From: Dactylonectria macrodidyma
Lineage: Eukaryota > Ascomycota > Sordariomycetes > Hypocreales > Nectriaceae
Length of the DNA: 64,000 nt
Reading direction: 5' to 3'
NCBI GenBank assembly: GCA_020744425.1
Contig: JAGMUV010000006.1
Coordinates: forward strand, 806,001-870,000
In this document: piece by piece, positions 21,054-32,774 of the stretch
How positions within the stretch are numbered: the stretch's first letter is position 1
Layout of the letters: each line of letters starts with the position of its first letter
The notes under the pieces: model-generated
Told to the model about the DNA's origin: nothing
The model's input: only the letters and a program-made list of their open reading frames with translations
Database searches by the model: none
Made by a program: the position numbers and the translations under genes

Positions 21054-22790
21054 TCATTGAGCCTCCTGTGGTCGCCCATCTAGCCACTTGCTCATATACG
21101 GTCCGTCCAGCCAGAAGCCGAGCTTCTTGTAGTAGCTCCTCACGCCCACGCCGGAGATGACGCTCAGCTTGTCGCTTCCATGCTCATCCCTTGCAATCCG
21201 TTCCGCTTCCTCCATCAGCAACGTTCCAAAGCCTTGGTGTTGGAACTTGCGGGGGTCACGGGCGTGAACGGGCACGGCGGTGCCGTAGACGTGGAGCTCT
21301 CGCACCATGCTTGTGGGTTGGCCAGTGAGCTCCTCTCGGAACGTGTACTTCTCACTGCACTTGCGGAGTCGAAGCAGAGCAACCAGGATATCCTGCTTGG
21401 GGTCTTCATAGGCGAGGAACGTCTCCCAGCCACCGTTGGCAGTGTAGTCTCTCCGTACCAACTCGATCTGGTTGGGTCGGATCTTGTTCTTGATTTCGTT
21501 GACACCAACCTCGCGTGTGCGCACGTCTCGGCATGTCGTACCAAAGTCCTTCATCCGAGCCAACGCCAGCTCCCGCAGGTTTCCGTTTTCCACACCAGAG
21601 CTGACCAAGGGCATAGGGATATCTCTCTGTACACGATAGATACGTGTCCAAGGAGGAATCAAGGCCATGATTCTGGCCACAAGATCAATGAGACCGTTGG
21701 GCGTGTAGTTCTGGTATCGCCCCGTGCGCCAGAGTTCGTACAAACCCGTACCTCTGATTACTAGAGTAGGATAGATCTTGAGGCCATCGGTCCTGAAGGC
21801 TGGGCTCTCAAAATATTCTCTAAATTGATCAATGTCACGTTCCATGCCGACGTTGGGCAAGTCGGGCATCATGTGGCTGACAACTTTGTAGCCGGCGTCC
21901 TTGGCGAAGCAGAACGTCTCTGCGACAGCGGCTACTGTGTGACCTCTGTTGGTGTCGCGGGCTACATCCTCGTACAGCGACTGAACTCCAACCTCCAATC
22001 TCGTGCAGCCATATCTCAGCATGTCCGACAGATGTGGCTGGAGACAGTAGTCGGGCCGTGTCTCGATGGTGATGCCGACGCACTTCACGTTGCTCATCTC
22101 TCCTGCCTCCACCGCCTCGTCGACGTTGGACGTCTGGTACCCGCTCAATGCGTTGTGGAGTTGAGCGATGAACTCGTTTCGGTATGACTCAGGCAACGAC
22201 ATAAACGTGCCACCCATGATGATGTACTCGACCTTGTCGACAGAGTGGCCGAGGGACTTGAGCTGGTCGACTCGACCGCGAGCCTGCTCAAACGGATCGT
22301 ACCTGGCGCGGATGGCTCGCATGGATGTCGGTTCGTATCCGGTATACGACTGGGTGCTATATTCGAAGTCGGAGTCAGGCCCGCCGGGGCAGTAGACGCA
22401 GATGTTGCCGGTGTAGGCGATGTGCGGGCAGCGATGCGGCTTGCACATGACAGCGACGACGGCAATGCCCGACGACGTTCGGATGGGCTTCGCGATGAGC
22501 TTGGGTAGGATGTACTTCTTGTAGTGCTCGGGGATCGAGGCGATGATGGCAGTCAGCGGCGGGATGTCCTTGAGCTTGTGCTTCTTGGCGAGCTTGTTGC
22601 GCAGGGCGTTGAGGTTGATGTCCTTGGATTTGCGCCCGGCCTTGGAGGATTCGTGGTCTTCGATGAGGGCATTCGCAACGTCGGCACAGCATCGCAGGAA
22701 CCGCTCGCTCTCGGGGGCGAGCTCTGCGCCGCCGCCCTTCTTCTTGGACGTCGAGGCCGTAGCCGTCACCGTCATCGTCGCCGTCGCCAT
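21054..22790 (-). CDS. ELP3: Elongator complex catalytic subunit Elp3
   Basis: An uninterrupted ORF of 578 aa, the length expected for Elp3. The radical-SAM half has the Elp3-specific cluster [20 protein letters not shown] with cysteines at about 121, 131 and 134, followed by [19 protein letters not shown]. The C-terminal GNAT acetyl-CoA domain contains [20 protein letters not shown] and [14 protein letters not shown]. Elp3 starts the xm5U34 wobble-uridine modification of tRNA in the cytoplasm, using acetyl-CoA and SAM. The Lys-rich stretch near the N-terminus (KKKGG, about 16-20, and the [22 protein letters not shown] region) is where tRNA-contacting basic residues occur in the family. There are no introns, and all catalytic motifs are intact. 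Confidence 0.97.
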   Translation of the reverse strand: MATATMTVTATASTSKKKGGGAELAPESERFLRCCADVANALIEDHESSKAGRKSKDINLNALRNKLAKKHKLKDIPPLTAIIASIPEHYKKYILPKLIAKPIRTSSGIAVVAVMCKPHRCPHIAYTGNICVYCPGGPDSDFEYSTQSYTGYEPTSMRAIRARYDPFEQARGRVDQLKSLGHSVDKVEYIIMGGTFMSLPESYRNEFIAQLHNALSGYQTSNVDEAVEAGEMSNVKCVGITIETRPDYCLQPHLSDMLRYGCTRLEVGVQSLYEDVARDTNRGHTVAAVAETFCFAKDAGYKVVSHMMPDLPNVGMERDIDQFREYFESPAFRTDGLKIYPTLVIRGTGLYELWRTGRYQNYTPNGLIDLVARIMALIPPWTRIYRVQRDIPMPLVSSGVENGNLRELALARMKDFGTTCRDVRTREVGVNEIKNKIRPNQIELVRRDYTANGGWETFLAYEDPKQDILVALLRLRKCSEKYTFREELTGQPTSMVRELHVYGTAVPVHARDPRKFQHQGFGTLLMEEAERIARDEHGSDKLSVISGVGVRSYYKKLGFWLDGPYMSKWLDGRPQEAQ

Positions 22791-23752
22791 GGCGTACGTT
22801 TGTGGTTGTTCCGCGGCCGGTTATTTGTATAGTCCGATTGATCGACTTTCTTCTTCGCCTTCTCTTGAGATCGCACACTCGTCTGTCGTTTCCTGGTTCT
22901 CTCTAGGGTTGCGCTGGTAGAGAGTCCACAGAATGCGGGTGCAAATGATGAATCCTTGTCTGCCCCTCCAAAATGATGAGGGTGCTAAAAATCTTGGTGG
23001 GGCCGATTTTTCTACCCAGTGCGCTGCCTCGCATTTGCAAGTGCAGGGTAGGTCGGCCGCAAAGAGGACAAATCTTCTGGGGGAATAAAAACACCACACA
23101 CCGATTAACCTTTTCTGCTAATCTAAAGCGCTGCATTAAAATAGATAAATAAGAAGATAAATTTTCTGCTAAAGGAGTCTAAATTATTTCTAATTTTTAT
23201 GATAAAGTTAGTTCTAAAAATAGATGGGGAGTTACTGCTTTATGGTGTCTTGTTTTTCTTCCCCCCCCAAGTAATTAACACCCCGATACTGACCAACTAC
23301 TCATCTAATAGAAGACGCCGCTCTGGTCGAAAGCTTTGTAAACTCACTTCGAATTTACTTCATGTCTTGAGTGTTTGACCAGTCGTAAAATATCATAATG
23401 AGACGATAGTTCGTAATTGAAGTAGCTCAAAAGTCTAGTTTGGCCTTCCAAATAAGAGTTGTGTTCTGAGCTCTTGCGCTAAGATCCGAACCAGCGTCTT
23501 TTGCTGCGCTTGCAGGCTAGAGATAATGTACTCATCACATAACCTCTTACTGTCATGATTCGTAGCAGCATTGTTGCACTCACAGTATATGTACATCGAG
23601 TACCTATATCAACATGCAATTTTGAGTTAACCGCAACAATGTTCTCCTAGAGCTGGCAATTGATTGAACTGATACCCATCATTCCTGGGAAAATTTGTCA
23701 CGATTCCAGCTGAATTAAAAAAGATTCAGACTCCAGTATCCTGTCATCGGTC
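22791..23752. other. ELP3 promoter and AT-rich patch
   Basis: This is 962 bp between ELP3 and the NLR stop codon. The part near ELP3 is ordinary promoter. At about 23100-23240 base composition drops to AT-rich, with two near copies of a TTTTCTGCTAAtctaaa-like phrase (23114 and 23162) and many TA dinucleotides, which could be a short TE relic or a 3' UTR. A C8 run lies at about 23262-23270. No gene is seen. Confidence 0.45.
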
Positions 23753-26700
23753 TCACCGTTGCTGTGCCATCCCACTCGTTGGTCCAATCTCCTTCCTGAG
23801 CGTCCTCATTGCGTATTCATTCAGACACCGCTCCCTGCCGTTCGCTTGAAGCCGCGTTTCTACGGCTGAAATGTCCTCAAAAATCTTATTAGCCTCACTG
23901 ACCCGCCCTTCAGCAGCGTACGCCCGTGCTAAGTAGTATTGCGAAAGGACTCGCACTTTGTCATCCCTCGGCAGGACCGTCATACTCCTTCCAACGATGC
24001 CCTCTAGGATTTCGATCGTCGTCGCCGGGGGTTGCCCATCTTTTTTGAGTGATATTGCCAATTGGAGTTGTGATTCAATGAGAGAAATGTCGTCTGGTGG
24101 CAGCATCTTGCCTTCCATTTCTACAACGTTTTGGAGCGTCAAGATGGCGTTTTTGAAGTCCTTGTTGTCCTGATAGCACCTCCCAAGTTCGTACTCGTAC
24201 AAAACCTGATTTTCTTTGGTCACGGCCTTCGACCCCTTGCTTTTGTTCACCACCTCTTGAATGAGCTCAAGGGCCTTCTTTGACTGCTTGCTTTTCCTGT
24301 ATGCTCTTGCGATGTTGTATTCGTCTGATAGGACTTTCTGATCTGTCCTACCATACTTGGCATAAAGCAGTTTGAGGCAGCGGTTGAAACAAGCCGTTGC
24401 TTCCATTACATGTTCGTGCTTCATCAGACCCTTCCCGACCCGATGTGACAAGCGGATTCTCTCCTCCGAGTCATCCTCTTCAGATTCCCTGAGTACCTTT
24501 TGCGCATGGGGCAAGAATTCTCTCCATAATTGTTTCTCTCCTCGTGGATTTGCCGGCATCACGCGATTGAGTTGCTTTATTGCCACTGCCATGCTCTCTT
24601 TTGCGCGCAAGTTTCTTACAATCCATAGTTGTATCGAGGAATGCGCGAGTGGAGGCACATAAAGCATGTCCTTGTCGTCTCGTTGAACCAAAAAGCGATA
24701 TTCGAGCAACACATCAACAGCATAGACTGACTTGCTTCCCGACTTTGCATGTGGCAAGATTGAACGTGGTATTTCCTTAGGCCCGATACGAGACAGGAAC
24801 AGGAGCAGGTCGTCGACCTGAGTGTTCTCGGATATCCGGTTAAGTGACACGAGCCACGGATTGGCGGCAGTGTTTTGTGGCCCTGTACTGACAATGTGGC
24901 TTCGTATTAGCTCCAAATATTCTGGTATGGATACCTGGTTTCGATCAAGATAGGCCGCCACTTGTGCGATGGCTGGTGGTAAACACACGAGCTTTTGGAA
25001 AAGCTGCGCGATATTGACAGTATCTCGAAGTAGGTGCTTCCGGGCCGGGCACAAGCATTCTTCGAGGAAAGAAGAGGCTTCGTCATGATTCATCTCCAGG
25101 CCCACCACGTTGCTTCCCGATAGAATAGCGGCAACTTCTCTTGAGTTGGTTGTGAATAGTATCCTGCCGTCCGAGTTATTGGGCAGATATCTTGTGAGGC
25201 CGCATTGGACATCTGGCGATTTGAGGAACTCGTCCGGGTAAGCAATGTTTTCCACAACCATTAGCCACGGGCCAGCTCTCTTGGAGGACAAGAACTCTTG
25301 AACATTGAATTTTACGTCTTGCCCTTGAAAATCTTGGAGAATGTCAAGACCTGTAGCAATCCTGGCATACGATTCCACAAAGGTGTTGAGGCTTGACGCG
25401 GTGACCCAGAATATGGAGAAATGAGGCATTGTTTCTTGAACCCGATATGCAAACTGTAATGCCAATTCAGTCTTCCCGGAGCCCTCTACACCGGCCAAAG
25501 ACGCCTTCGCGCATGTCGAATTTTTGAGCAACATGTTGGCCAGGGCGTCTAACTTGGCAGGTTGGCGCGCGAGCTGTTCGTTTTTGGGAAACGGAATAGA
25601 GTGGAAAGGAGTTTGAGAGTGTCCCCGCCGAGTGATAAAGTTAGTTATCTGGTCGGCGTAGCCGTGGATGCCGTCTTGGAATTGAGGAGGTGGCTCTCTT
25701 GTGTGGCCATCCCGCAACTGCGAGAGGTCTGGCACCGACTCAGAAGTACTGGAGTCTTGGACGATTCTCTTGTCCTTCAGCAGTTGAACTAGTTTTTGGA
25801 CTTCTGATTCCTTCTCTGACTTTAGAGGAAGGTGAGTTGTGTCTATCAAGCTGTTTCGCTTCCTTTGAAAACCTGATGAGTTGGTCGTTTGGAATTGCTG
25901 GTGAATATTGTTAAAGCGGAAGTAGGAAGTCCCATTTTGCCCCTGTCTTCGTGCGTTGATGAACACATCAGCGGCTTGTTTTGTCTCATTCGCAATGCTC
26001 ACAAGCGTAGTATATGTGGACTTGCCATCATTCGGATCGAGGTGTGGATTACCAGCGCCAATAGATACAAGGAAATCAACTGAGGGGGTTTGGGCATCAG
26101 TTGAAGTTGGCCAGACATTTCTTGCTTCCTGCTCAACTTCGTTAATTGGGTTGTTGGCGCCTAGTGGAGATGGAGCAAACTGGGTGTCTTGGATGATAAC
26201 GTGATCGAAGCAGGCAAGCGTGGCCAAGGTTGCAAGCGCAGCATCGCATATAGTGATCGGAGGACCGGCATGACTCGGAGGTGTATAGCTCCTTAGGCGC
26301 CTGGTGTTTGGGTAATTTGACGCGGTGGCACACACGAAGCTGGAGGGAGTGAGCCTTCATCCAAGTTATAATCAGCGAGTGGCTTACACTTTACAACTGT
26401 CGTCGTGGTTATCATTATTGAAAGGCTCTTGCGGTGAAACGTGCTTGCGGCGGATCATTTCCATAATGGCTTCCTTGACTTTATCCAAATCAAATCGCGA
26501 GGAAGGCCTGTTGAACATGCTGAAGCGAGAACGAAGCGTCTTCTGTTGAAGGCCAGTTTTGGCAATTTCGGAGTAGGCCGAGATGCATTCGTCTACGTCC
26601 ATTCTCAACCGGCCGAGCATGATGGCGATGAGTCTGAGATGGGTCTGTTAGATGTGGTACATTGAGATGAAATTCCTGACCTACCCGCCAGTGTTGATGC

Positions 26701-26881
26701 CCGCTATCATGTCAAAAACATCACATGGCTTGCACGGAGGAAGGGATTGTGCATGACGATCGTCGTTCACTCGATCCATGATGTTTTTCAGGACAGAAAG
26801 CGATGACGGGTTGCGAAGCCCTCCGCCGTCCAAAGACAGCAGAGAGAGGCCCCGCGGGATGGCTGATTGCTCGGGTGCCAT
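23753..26881 (-). CDS. Patatin-NB-ARC-TPR NLR with inactivated patatin domain
   Basis: Three exons (26881-26685, 26633-26388, 26339-23753; introns of 51 and 48 bp) splice in frame to about 1009 aa. The N-terminal patatin-like (PNPLA) domain keeps its framework (LLSLDGGGLRN, then DVFDMIAGINTGG-LIAIMLGRLRM, CKVFVCATASNYPNTRRLRS, LGANNPINEVEQEARNVW). However, the nucleophile motif GxSxG reads GINTG (Asn63 for Ser), GGGxRG reads GGGLRN, and the DG(A/G) motif that carries the catalytic Asp reads PSP. An NB-ARC module follows: P-loop LAGVEGSGKTELALQFAY (about 429-446), a Walker-B-like PWLMVVENIAYPDEF with Glu for the usual second Asp, RILFTTNS, and CLPPAIAQVAAYLD in place of GLPLA. About 200 C-terminal residues form TPR-type helix pairs. 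Such fungal NLRs trigger cell death or non-self responses. This one probably signals or binds without lipase activity (inference). Confidence 0.88.
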
Positions 26882-27314
26882 CGGCGATGGTCCAGTCGCG
26901 ACTGCGATGGCTCACGGTGAGTATGATGAGTTGACGATGTCTGCTAGCAACTTTCTTGAGTAAAACCGGGCATTAGTTGAGCATGGAACAGTATCGTTGA
27001 TACTAATGCGATTTGGAGGCGGCGAAGAGCTGACTCGGCTGATGCTGCATTGCTGCCTGGCGGATGACACCAAAATGAGGCGGTTTCTCATTAGCCGTAC
27101 AGCTCTAAATGCGCCTAATCGCAGCCTTACAGGAGTGGCTCGTCTGTTCCAAAAGCGGAGTGGCACATCTGAGGCTTGATCTTGTCCCATTTAAGTATCG
27201 GTAGTGATATTACAGACCCTCCCCCAAAGTTAACATGCGCCTCCAACGCATCTCCCACTAACAAAGCAACTGCTCTAAGAGCCTTCATATGCTTCAATTG
27301 ATGGTTTACTGCCT
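26882..27314. other. NLR promoter / regulator 3' region
   Basis: This 433 bp holds the NLR promoter and the 3' side of the Zn2Cys6 gene. A minus-strand open stretch (27127-27345, ISPVEAVNHQLKHMKALRAV) directly follows the regulator's stop in another frame. It could be an alternative or missed last exon of the regulator, but I could not find a convincing splice pair. Confidence 0.4.
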
Positions 27315-29642
27315 CTACCGGAGAGATTGGTCCGCTAGTCTGCATGTTTCCTGGTACATGCAGTTGAGCGTCACAGCCATCTCAGATATATCGGACGCCT
27401 CATTACCCCAGGCCTTGAGTGCTCTCAGTGCCGCCTCAATGATTGACCTCCAATTTCGAGGGGGTGCGATCAAACGAGCTTGATGCAGTACGACCCCCAA
27501 AACGATACACGAACATGAGAAAATCCGGCGCAAGATGAACCACGTGCCTCCATGGCGTCGTAACGGGTACAAGTGCACAATTAAGGTAACGCAAACACCA
27601 AGGGCTTTTTCTGCTAGTTGGAGATGATTTGGTGAAACTGCTGACCCGGGACTCGTATGTAGTATATAGTAGAGTATAGGCCTTAGGGTCAACTCGTGCC
27701 AGTCGAGGAAACGGCCCTGAAGACCATGAGCGAATTGGTTATCCGCTCTTTGGGCTTCATCAAACTTGACGACAGCGGGGAGATAGTAATACCTTGAAGC
27801 GAATATTAGCAGGGTTGCATTAGCCAAGAACTACCTATGCAAAGTCACATACCACATGGATCTTTGTTCCGCTGCCTGATAATACTGATTGAGCAGCCGA
27901 GATGTGTCTTGGAGCCAATGGTTTTCTCCACGTTCATATAAAAAGTAGAGATTATCGTCTAGGGTGCGTCTGAGCGAGATTTCGGCAAGGTAATAGCACC
28001 AGCCCCTCTCCTCTACAAGTGCTTGATTGGGGTTCGGCGGACCCAACCTATCATCGTCGTGTTCCCGATCACTGAAGTATGGCGGTGGTTCGGGGAGGGG
28101 ATCTGGGTACAGCATTCCGTCTAGTCCACTGGATGGCATATCAAGTTCCAACAGAAGCTCCCTAAAACCAGATTATGTTAGTACATACTTTGGTGACATG
28201 GGCGCTTGTTAGTCCTCGTCGTTGACTAAAGAGTTCTTCAAACCTAATTGAGTAATGGGTGAGTAGACGCACCTTTCTGCTCTGTAACACGACCAAAAGA
28301 TCCGTTGCTCCAGATGCACATTATTGACGGGACCCTCGTGCTTCGCGTTACGTGGCTTGTCGCGACTTTGCTGCAAGCGAGCTTGGAGTCGAGTCGCAGC
28401 TTGTTGAATACAGAACCAAGCCTGTAAGGGTCTGAGAAAGGACTTCTCGTAGATGCAAGCAAGCAATAAGCATTGAATATCTTCGAGCCCATAGCCTACG
28501 AGGCCGAGCCGCATTTTAGCTGCCAGGAAGTATGCATCTGCTCCGGTCTCAGTCTCGGAAGGAGGATTGGGAATTTCCATGTTTTCCATCTCATAAGAGT
28601 ATTCGGGTGGTGCAAACCACGGCTCTGTACAGGCGGCCAAAGCACATGCTAACAGCTATTGAGTGTTAGATGAGAGGAACTAAGGAGGAGATAACGGAAA
28701 GCGACATACCACTAGACAAGATGCTGAATCCCACGTCAAACCATGCTCTTCGACTGCCCTTGCGTGACGCATGAGTTGCTCCCCATCAAGCACTGGGTTT
28801 CGAGGATGAAAATGGACCAGAAATTTGTGACATAAGGGCACAAACGCATGCTCCGGGATGCCTTCTCCGACCCTGTTCATGCCTTTGCGGACTCTCTCTT
28901 CCTCACTGGCTTGTGTGCTCCTCGAATCCGTCCCAGAGACGAATGATTTTAGCTGAGCAATCCCCGATTGGTTGATGAAGCGGAAGACTGGCCATTTCAG
29001 AAAAGACTCGCAACGAAAAGCCGTGAGAGAAGTTCTTTGAAGGCTTGATGGCCTCAGCCAGTCTTTCTCCTGGTGCTGCTGCGAAATTGGATTGCCGACC
29101 CCTCTCCAAGAGCCTGATTGAACCGTGGCCGGTGATGTGCCGGGTGTAGAACTTGGTGTGGCGAGGTCGATTCCGCAGTTGGTTGGCAGATTTTGACAGC
29201 GATTTTGCTGGACTAGTTCCTTGATTTCTTCGAGTTGCTCCATGATGACCCTTTGGCCGGCACTGAAGGACTCGGGCTCGGGTGCAGCCACATCGCCGTA
29301 GACGCACCTTGCCTGGTGTTGCAGACAGAAGCTGCAGCTTGGGCGAACATTGTCGCATTTGGACTTTCGTAGTCGACAAAACTGACAGGCCACGGGAGTG
29401 CGCTTTCTTCGTGTATAGTCCGATGTTGCTCTGGACCGTCGTCTTTTGCCAAGAGCATGTACGCTTTCTTCAATCACAGCACCAGGCTTGTTGGTATCGT
29501 GGTGCTGATCGAGTGTGGGAGTTGTGTATGGGATGTCGAGCTCTGTTTCATAGCTCTCGGGATGGAAATGTTGGGGAGACAATAACGGTACCCCCAGTTG
29601 CGTGTCGTTTGGGTGTATTCTAGGTAATCGACCACTCTCCAT
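27315..29642 (-). CDS. Zn2Cys6 fungal-type transcription factor
   Basis: Four exons (29642-28710, 28655-28273, 28161-27853, 27792-27315) join in frame to about 700 aa; introns are 54, 111 and 60 bp. The ATG at 29642 is the first AUG; the frame continues only nine codons upstream, from a TTG. After a basic stretch (KRRRSRATSDYTRRKR), the binuclear zinc cluster has six cysteines with C-x2-C-x6-C-x6-C-x2-C-x6-C spacing (ACQFCRLRKSKCDN, then SCSFCLQHQARC), followed by a short coiled coil (MEQLEEIKELVQQNR). The middle and C-terminal parts have the helical fungal transcription-factor region (FVPLCHKFLVHFHPRNPVLD; RIFWSCYRAER-ELLLELDMPSSG across an intron), typical of regulators of catabolic genes. 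It adjoins, on the same strand, the MFS transporter and thus the divergent sulfatase, so it is a candidate local regulator (inference). Confidence 0.88.
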
Positions 29643-29973
29643 GGCTTTAACCGGTTTATGCAAGGGCAATGTCTAAAGCCGAGTAATAGAAGAGACAGAA
29701 TGAACTGAATTTGAAGGGGCAACGCTGCATACGACCAAGACCCCCTGCGCACCAACATTCGCCATCTTAGCCGCATATGGCGTTAACACCATCCGGGGTT
29801 GACATTGAAGCCCCACAAGCCGTGGTCCGCAAGCTGTACCCCGCATCTTAAACAACCCATGACCACCATGATGATTCTTATTTGAGTTTAGAGACGTCAA
29901 GTCTCGCCGTGTTAGATTTACTAGATCAAGTCCAATATTGAGGCTATTGCGTATGTTGCATCAGGGCTTGAGT
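29643..29973. other. Regulator promoter / transporter 3' region
   Basis: This 331 bp lies between the Zn2Cys6 gene start and the transporter stop codon. No gene is seen. Confidence 0.55.
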
Positions 29974-31655
29974 CTATGCCCTGTCCGACTCTTGACTCTG
30001 TCCCTCCTCTACTACGGTCTCACTCGCAGCCTTCGAATTACTTGGAAACCCAATCTCCACATCTTTGCCACTTTCATCGACCAAGTTCCCCACATTCATC
30101 TTGGTCTGGCCAAACTTTCTAATTGGAACTTTGCTGTTAAACAGTAGGTCGATCTCCTCCAGGCTCTTGCCCATACACTCGGGAACACAGAAATAGGCAA
30201 AAATGAAAGAAAGGCCAGCGAGACTTCCAAAGATGAATCCCACCTTGGGACCAAGCCCAGCGTAAGGCTCATTCAACAGATATGGAAGCCCAAATGTCAT
30301 GGCTGCCGAGACAGAGATGGCCAGCAGAGAGCCCGTCGCATAGGTCATGTCTCGGACCTCAGCAGACGGCATTTCAGCAGTGATGGTGTGGGAGAGCTGA
30401 CCCCATGCGGCAGTGTATCCGGCAGCAAAGAGCATCATTGTCGCAATGATGCCGCTCTTGACAGATGTGGTCGTCTTCTCAATCATCCCCAAGCCGCCCA
30501 TAATTAGCAAGGCAGAGGCCTGGATGAAGGAACCACATAGAAGAAGAGGCCGTCGGCCCCTTATGTCAACCAGGATCAAAGTTGCCGTGGAAACGAGAAT
30601 AACACCCAGTGAGTTGATGACTGAGAGGAGGAAGGGGTTGACTGTTCCAATCGATTTAAAGAAGATTGTTCCGTATGTAGTCGCAAATGCATTTCCGGTA
30701 CCGTGGAGGAAGAAGTTGGTGCCTAGAACGATTCCAGTACGTTTGATATGCTTCCGAGACCAAATGTGCGCCCAGCGGCGGATGACGTTTCCCTCGACGA
30801 CTTTGCGGTCCTGCGATGCACACATTGTCTGCATGGCAGACATCTCGTCCTGGATTTGTTCCTCAGTAAACTTGCCCTGGCGTAATTGTCGCAATGATTC
30901 TAAGGCTTCGTCGTGCTTCCCGCGCATTGTGAGCCAGCGAGGCGACTCTTGCATGGAGAACGTGCAGGCCAGGACAATCGTAGGGACGACATAGAATAGT
31001 CCAATTGGTAGGATATAGCTCGTTCGACTGGAGATATTGCTTGTTCCATAACACACAAGCGACATGATGAGCGATCCGGCGACCAATGATGTGTTGTATG
31101 TCGCAACCATGGCGCCTCGAACCTCAAGCGGCGTGATCTCGGCTTGGTATAGGGGAATGCAGGCGAGCTCCATGCCAATGTAGAGGTAGTTGAGAGCGCG
31201 GCCTGCCATCATCTGGTCGCGAGACCGGGAAGTGATGATAATTGTCGTACAGACGATAGTCCAGCAGCACATGAACCTGACGGTGAATCGGCGTCCGTAT
31301 TTCTCGGTGAGTCGATTGCCAAGGATAACGCCTGTCAGGGACAACTTGATTAGTAACGGAAACACGACTTGGAGTAGATATTTAGTTGATGTTGGAGCGA
31401 CTACTTACCAAGTGCGAAGCCAACGACGGAGAATCCGTTGAACAAGGAAAGCCAAGTGGACGAAAGAGCAGGGACGCCATCCGGGCCCTCTGTGCCAAAG
31501 TCGAGGATGAAATGATCCATGGCCTGGATGTTCGAAAAGGCCGACGTTTCAAAGCCAAAGTTGAACTGAGACAGGGCAAGAACAACAACGGTGAAGAGGA
31601 GTCGCTTGTTGAATACATCCCCAAAAGGGGCATGCAGTAGGTTACGGGTAACCAT
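29974..31655 (-). CDS. MFS sugar-type transporter
   Basis: Two exons (31655-31409 and 31331-29974; 77-bp intron, GTAAGT donor) encode about 534 aa, the usual length of fungal hexose/quinate-type porters. Signatures are present: loop 2-3 NRLTEKYGRRFTVR, YIGMELACIPLYQAEITPLE with EVRGAMVATYNTS, QESPRWLTMRGKHDEALE, LVDIRGRRPLLLCG after helix 8, and VPECMGKSLEEIDLLF at the C-terminal end in place of the usual PETKG motif. About twelve hydrophobic segments can be traced. A plasma-membrane proton symporter for a sugar or related small molecule is likely. The head-to-head arrangement with a sulfatase suggests import of a sulfated compound or its desulfated product (inference). Confidence 0.9.
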
Positions 31656-32051
31656 AGCGGCGGCTGGGTGGTTTCAGCCCACGAGCTAGGAGATGATCTC
31701 AAATGAATTTGGAACGACAGAAGGTAGATTGATAGCAAAGAGTTGCTCAGTGTTGATCCAACACAATGGGAAACACATTTCAATGCTTGGGCCTTGGATA
31801 TTTATGTCCAGATGAACTGGACCATCTGCCGAGTTCTGGCGATATATCGTGCATCTGAACTAGATCGCGTCATCTGACTCTAGTCCTGTATGGGAACGAC
31901 CACATATGGTGCAAGGCTCAACGTCAGTAGCCGAAGCCTTTGGGCAGCCTGCTTGCAAGCCAGCAAGAGGCCAAACTTCCTGGGTGAAAAATACCTTGAA
32001 CAGCCAAATGGAATTGCGGGTTTCTATTTGCTAGTAGTTGCCTGAGCTTCA

Positions 32052-32140
32052 TATCTCCGTTTACCCCCGTTGCGTAGCGCCGCTAATGCTTCATCCTAGT
32101 CTAGCGGTGAGATCCACATCCTATCTCCGCCTACCCGCGT
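32052..32140. repeat. Pair of 19-bp direct repeats, possible operator
   Basis: TATCTCCGTTTACCCCCGT at 32052 and TATCTCCGCCTACCCGCGT at 32122 match at 16 of 19 positions, with starts 70 bp apart, in the shared promoter of the transporter and sulfatase. Confidence 0.6.
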
Positions 32141-32230
32141 GCCATCCCTGTGGTATTTACCCAGCCGAACGGTGTCGTCTGAGGAAAAATGACTTCCAGG
32201 GCTACGCTTGACATTACGAAGCTGCTTGTT

Positions 32231-32254
32231 GACCCTGTAAATGACCCCGTAAAT
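32231..32254. repeat. Tandem 12-bp repeat
   Basis: GACCCTGTAAAT is followed immediately by GACCCCGTAAAT, one mismatch in 12, within the same divergent promoter. Confidence 0.65.
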
Positions 32255-32774
32255 GCGAATGATTCAGTACACGCGGCGGGATGGTGTAATGCGGGAAGAA
32301 ATGGCGTTATCCACTCACATAGTTGGAGTGGGTTTCCTGGTTGTGAGCAAGTACAGGTTTAGTATCTGCTACTGGATCGGGTCACGACGTCCACACTCAG
32401 AAAGAAGTACCGAATACTTCAATCCAGTTTTAATTCAGTACATCGATGATTAAGTGGGCAACAGACTATCAGGCCATTGCAGTCTTGGAATTGGTGTCAG
32501 TGCAGTTCGGTCGTTCTCAAAACTGATACCACTGAAGCGTAGGATCTACAATTCCGATGGCTCCGCCCCTCTGTTATATAAGGAACTTTGAGTGTCCATA
32601 CTTCTTGATCGGTATCTCAGGCATGGGCCCTATTGCATACCACGCGGTTTTCCACACTTGTCTGATCCCGTCCCCTCGTCTCCATCTTGCATTCGTCTTC
32701 GAACATCCGAGAAGTGAAGCTAAGAGACACATCGCACAAACAACGATTGGTCAAAAGCCGTCCCCATTTCAGCA

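Larger units (their letters stand above)
31656..32774. promoter_or_regulatory. Divergent promoter of transporter and sulfatase
   Basis: The 1,119-bp region between two head-to-head ATGs contains no gene but does contain repeated short motifs: two copies of a 19-bp TATCTCCGYYTACCCSCGT word (32052-32070 and 32122-32140) and an adjacent pair of 12-bp GACCCYGTAAAT units (32231-32254). These C/G-triplet-containing direct repeats are candidate binding sites for the nearby zinc-cluster regulator (inference). Confidence 0.5.
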
